The position numbers and the translations under genes are program-made. Below the pieces are notes generated by a model. It saw only the letters and a list, made by a program, of their open reading frames with translations. It searched no databases and was not told where the DNA came from. Shown here one piece after another: positions 5,895-6,951 of a DNA stretch of 6,951 nucleotides. Within the stretch, counting starts at the first letter, position 1. Each line of letters begins with the position of its first letter. Source of the stretch: Burkholderiaceae bacterium (GTDB taxonomy: Bacteria; Pseudomonadota; Gammaproteobacteria; Burkholderiales; Burkholderiaceae); the NCBI GenBank assembly GCA_017998575.1, contig JAGOCV010000217.1, positions 1-6,951 of the forward strand, given 5' to 3'.

Positions 5895-6472
5895 GTTGCG
5901 CCGCAAGCCGCGTCGGCCGTATCGAAGAGTCTCAGAGGCGATCGAGCTTGCACGCGCCAGCGTTCGCCAATGTCACGGGCGGCCAGCAGCCCGCCGGCGC
6001 CGCTGCCGCACCCGACGTCGAGCACGCGTGGCCGCGCGCGCAGCGGCCGGACCGCCAACTCGGCTGCGATCTGGCGGGCGAAGCGGCAGGTGTCGGGACC
6101 GAAGAAGACCGCGCTGTCCTGATCGGTGGGAAAGGCCGAGTGCGACAGCAAGAGATCCGCCAGCGACGAGAAGCGCACCCGACTGCGCCATTGGCCCTCC
6201 GCCGCGCGGATCAGGCCGGCGGCGGCCAGTCCGTCGTGCAGCGGCCGGGGCAGCAGGCCCGGGGCGAACGGGCGGCTCCAGCCGAAGGCATCGCGCAGCG
6301 ACGATGCACCCTGCGCCGGCCGGCGCAGCACACGGGCATGGGTGGCAGGCGTGGGGGTGACGAAGGTGTAGCCCTGCCCGCGCAGCCATTCGCCCAGGGC
6401 GACCAGCGCGTCTTGCCGGGCCGCAGTGCCCGCGTCCACCGAGCGATCCGCTGAAAACGGCGTCTCGCGCAT
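5891..6472 (-). pseudogene. SAM-dependent methyltransferase, truncated after motif I
   Basis: The 193-codon frame encodes the N-terminal part of a class I methyltransferase of the 'small methyltransferase' type, which normally runs to about 350-380 residues. Seen: MRETPFSADR start, a helical N-terminal region with VTPTPATHARVLRRP (38-52), the family segment LLLSHSAFPTDQDSAVFFGPD (107-127) and SAM-binding motif I VLDVGCGSGAGG (150-161). Shortly after, near ARDIGERW, the similarity to the family stops and an unrelated tail leads to TAG at 5891. Missing are the acidic end of the SAM site and the catalytic NPPY motif expected about 70 residues later. Only 92 bases separate this stop from the next gene, so the second half is absent, not frameshifted. 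It is unlikely to be active. ATG 6472 was chosen because the family N terminus begins there; it lies 11 bases after the stop of the 48-codon ORF. Confidence 0.75.
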
Positions 6473-6483
6473 GCGCAGCCGTT

Positions 6484-6630
6484 TCAGCCGAGGGGGCGCA
6501 GCAAGCTGGTCAGGCCGTGGGCGGGCGCAGGGGACACGGCGGCGTGCGCCGGTGGGTGCGGCACGTCGGCGAAGGCGTCTACCGCCTGGAGCCCGGCAAC
6601 GAAGGCCGCGCAGATCAGCAATGTCTTCAT
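6484..6630 (-). CDS. Small secreted peptide, 48 residues
   Basis: An ATG at 6630 opens a 48-codon frame ending in TGA at 6484-6486. It is a plausible Sec-exported peptide: positive start MKT, hydrophobic core LLICAAFVAGL (4-14), and a signal peptidase I site DAFA before DVP (cleavage after about residue 21). The remaining ~27 residues are Pro/Ala/His-rich (VPHPPAHAAVSPAPAHG) and end LTSLLRPLG. The signal peptide contains a Cys at position 7, but this is not a lipobox. A weak GAGAG lies before the ATG. It is followed 11 bases later by the truncated methyltransferase start, so translation could be coupled. I do not recognise a family. It could be a chance frame in GC-rich DNA, but the well-formed signal peptide argues for a real gene. 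Confidence 0.5.
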   Translation of the reverse strand: MKTLLICAAFVAGLQAVDAFADVPHPPAHAAVSPAPAHGLTSLLRPLG

Positions 6631-6736
6631 CTTTTACTCTCGATCCCCGGAAGGTGCCCGCATTGTTCGCGGCGAGGTGCCGCCTTGCCCATCGTTCACC
6701 GTCGCCAGCGTGCGTGGGATAGGGACCACATGGCAT

Positions 6737-6752
6737 GCGTTACAGATGACGC
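6737..6752. promoter_or_regulatory. Possible operator, imperfect palindrome
   Basis: GCGTTACAGATGACGC has GCGT/ACGC arms with a further matched A/T pair inside, spanning 16 bases. It lies in the least GC-rich stretch of the divergent region, 128 bases before the downstream ATG. Size and symmetry would fit a dimeric regulator, but I do not recognise the binding family. Confidence 0.3.
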
Positions 6753-6789
6753 GAGAAACAGTTGCACACACGGCCCCGCGCTCAGGGCT

Positions 6790-6809
6790 GGCGTCCTACA
6801 CGCGACGCC
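6790..6809. repeat. Short hairpin containing the GTGTAGGAC motif
   Basis: GGCGTC (6790-6795) and GACGCC (6804-6809) are exact inverted arms around an eight-base loop. On the minus strand GTGTAGGAC (6801-6793) is the same nine-mer found at 1692-1700 in the ku/nadE intergenic region. The role is unknown; a dispersed intergenic repeat or shared binding site is likely. Confidence 0.4.
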
Positions 6810-6880
6810 TGCCCAGAACTACGAACCGGCCGCCGCGCCACGCGGAAGATTCGTTCCGTTCGCAACCCAAGGAGAACCGC

Positions 6881-6951
6881 ATGAACGCAAAACTCACCCT
6901 CGTCGCTTCGCTGATCGCCGCCTCGTCGATGTTCTCGGCCCACGCCATGAC
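6881..6951 (+). CDS. Secreted protein, N-terminal signal peptide only (3' partial)
   Basis: The window contains only the first 23 codons. A strong AAGGAG (6869-6874) lies six bases before ATG 6881. Seen: MNAK start, hydrophobic core LTLVASLIAASSMF and a signal peptidase I site SAHA before M (cleavage after about residue 22), so the product should be exported to the periplasm or beyond. Short secreted proteins with this opening style, such as DUF4148 proteins, are frequent in Burkholderiales, but the mature part is outside the window and the family cannot be named. It is transcribed away from the small secreted peptide at 6484-6630 and probably has its promoter within the preceding 250 bases. 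Confidence 0.75.
   Translation, partial: MNAKLTLVASLIAASSMFSAHAM

Larger units (their letters stand above)
6631..6880. other. Divergent intergenic region of 250 bases
   Basis: No gene is supported here; the minus-strand open frame running to 6736 has no family-like content. The part 6721-6770 is less GC-rich than its surroundings, as expected for a promoter area. I could not find a convincing -35/-10 pair. It holds an imperfect palindrome at 6737-6752 and a hairpin with the GTGTAGGAC motif at 6790-6809, listed separately. Confidence 0.6.

Noticed and set aside
6473..6736. 88-residue N-terminal extension of the truncated methyltransferase
   Set aside because: It is Arg/Pro-rich, overlaps the 48-codon secreted ORF in another frame and has no family counterpart; the family N terminus begins at ATG 6472.
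1..6951. CRISPR array, tRNA, rRNA, insertion-sequence ends or prophage genes
   Set aside because: I saw no regularly spaced repeats, no tRNA-like cloverleaf, no transposase, integrase or phage motifs in any frame.

Overview
The window is very GC-rich (roughly 70% by eye) and densely coding, and looks like a chromosomal segment of a proteobacterium. Burkholderiales (Comamonadaceae or Alcaligenaceae-like) is my best guess, from gene content and the style of the secreted-protein starts. Xanthomonadaceae cannot be excluded, because GTAG-headed intergenic repeats are also common there.

Layout. (1) Bases 2-558, + strand: the 3' end of a hybrid sensor histidine kinase. The ATPase end and the receiver domain lie in different frames, so it is frameshifted. 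(2) 587-1633, - strand, convergent with the kinase: a bacterial Ku protein for non-homologous end joining, with a long Lys/Ala-rich tail. (3) A divergent 187-base intergenic region (1634-1820) with an inverted pair of GTAGGAC heptamers and a strong hairpin just before the nadE ribosome binding site. (4) 1821-3783, + strand: nadE (NAD synthetase), an alpha/beta hydrolase 27 bases downstream, then a small GrlR-like protein. (5) 3822-5798, - strand, convergent with the previous group: a 485-residue haem-oxygenase-like diiron (iron-containing redox enzyme family) protein, followed by a small unrecognised gene that needs two compensating frameshifts to read sensibly. (6) 5799-5890: a short gap holding a perfect 10-base inverted repeat and a REP-like GTAGGAGCGGG element. 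(7) 5891-6630, - strand: a methyltransferase cut off just after its SAM-binding motif, preceded by a 48-codon secreted-peptide ORF. (8) 6631-6880: a divergent regulatory region. (9) 6881-end, + strand: the start of a secreted protein.

Functionally there is no single pathway. Ku repairs double-strand breaks and nadE completes NAD synthesis; they share a divergent control region, but a regulatory link is only a suggestion. The least explained part is the diiron-oxidase-like enzyme with its small partner. Three of the nine or so genes are broken, two by single-base shifts without decay elsewhere. That points either to base-level sequence errors or to very recent inactivation. The truncated methyltransferase looks like a real deletion, ending inside a REP-like element.
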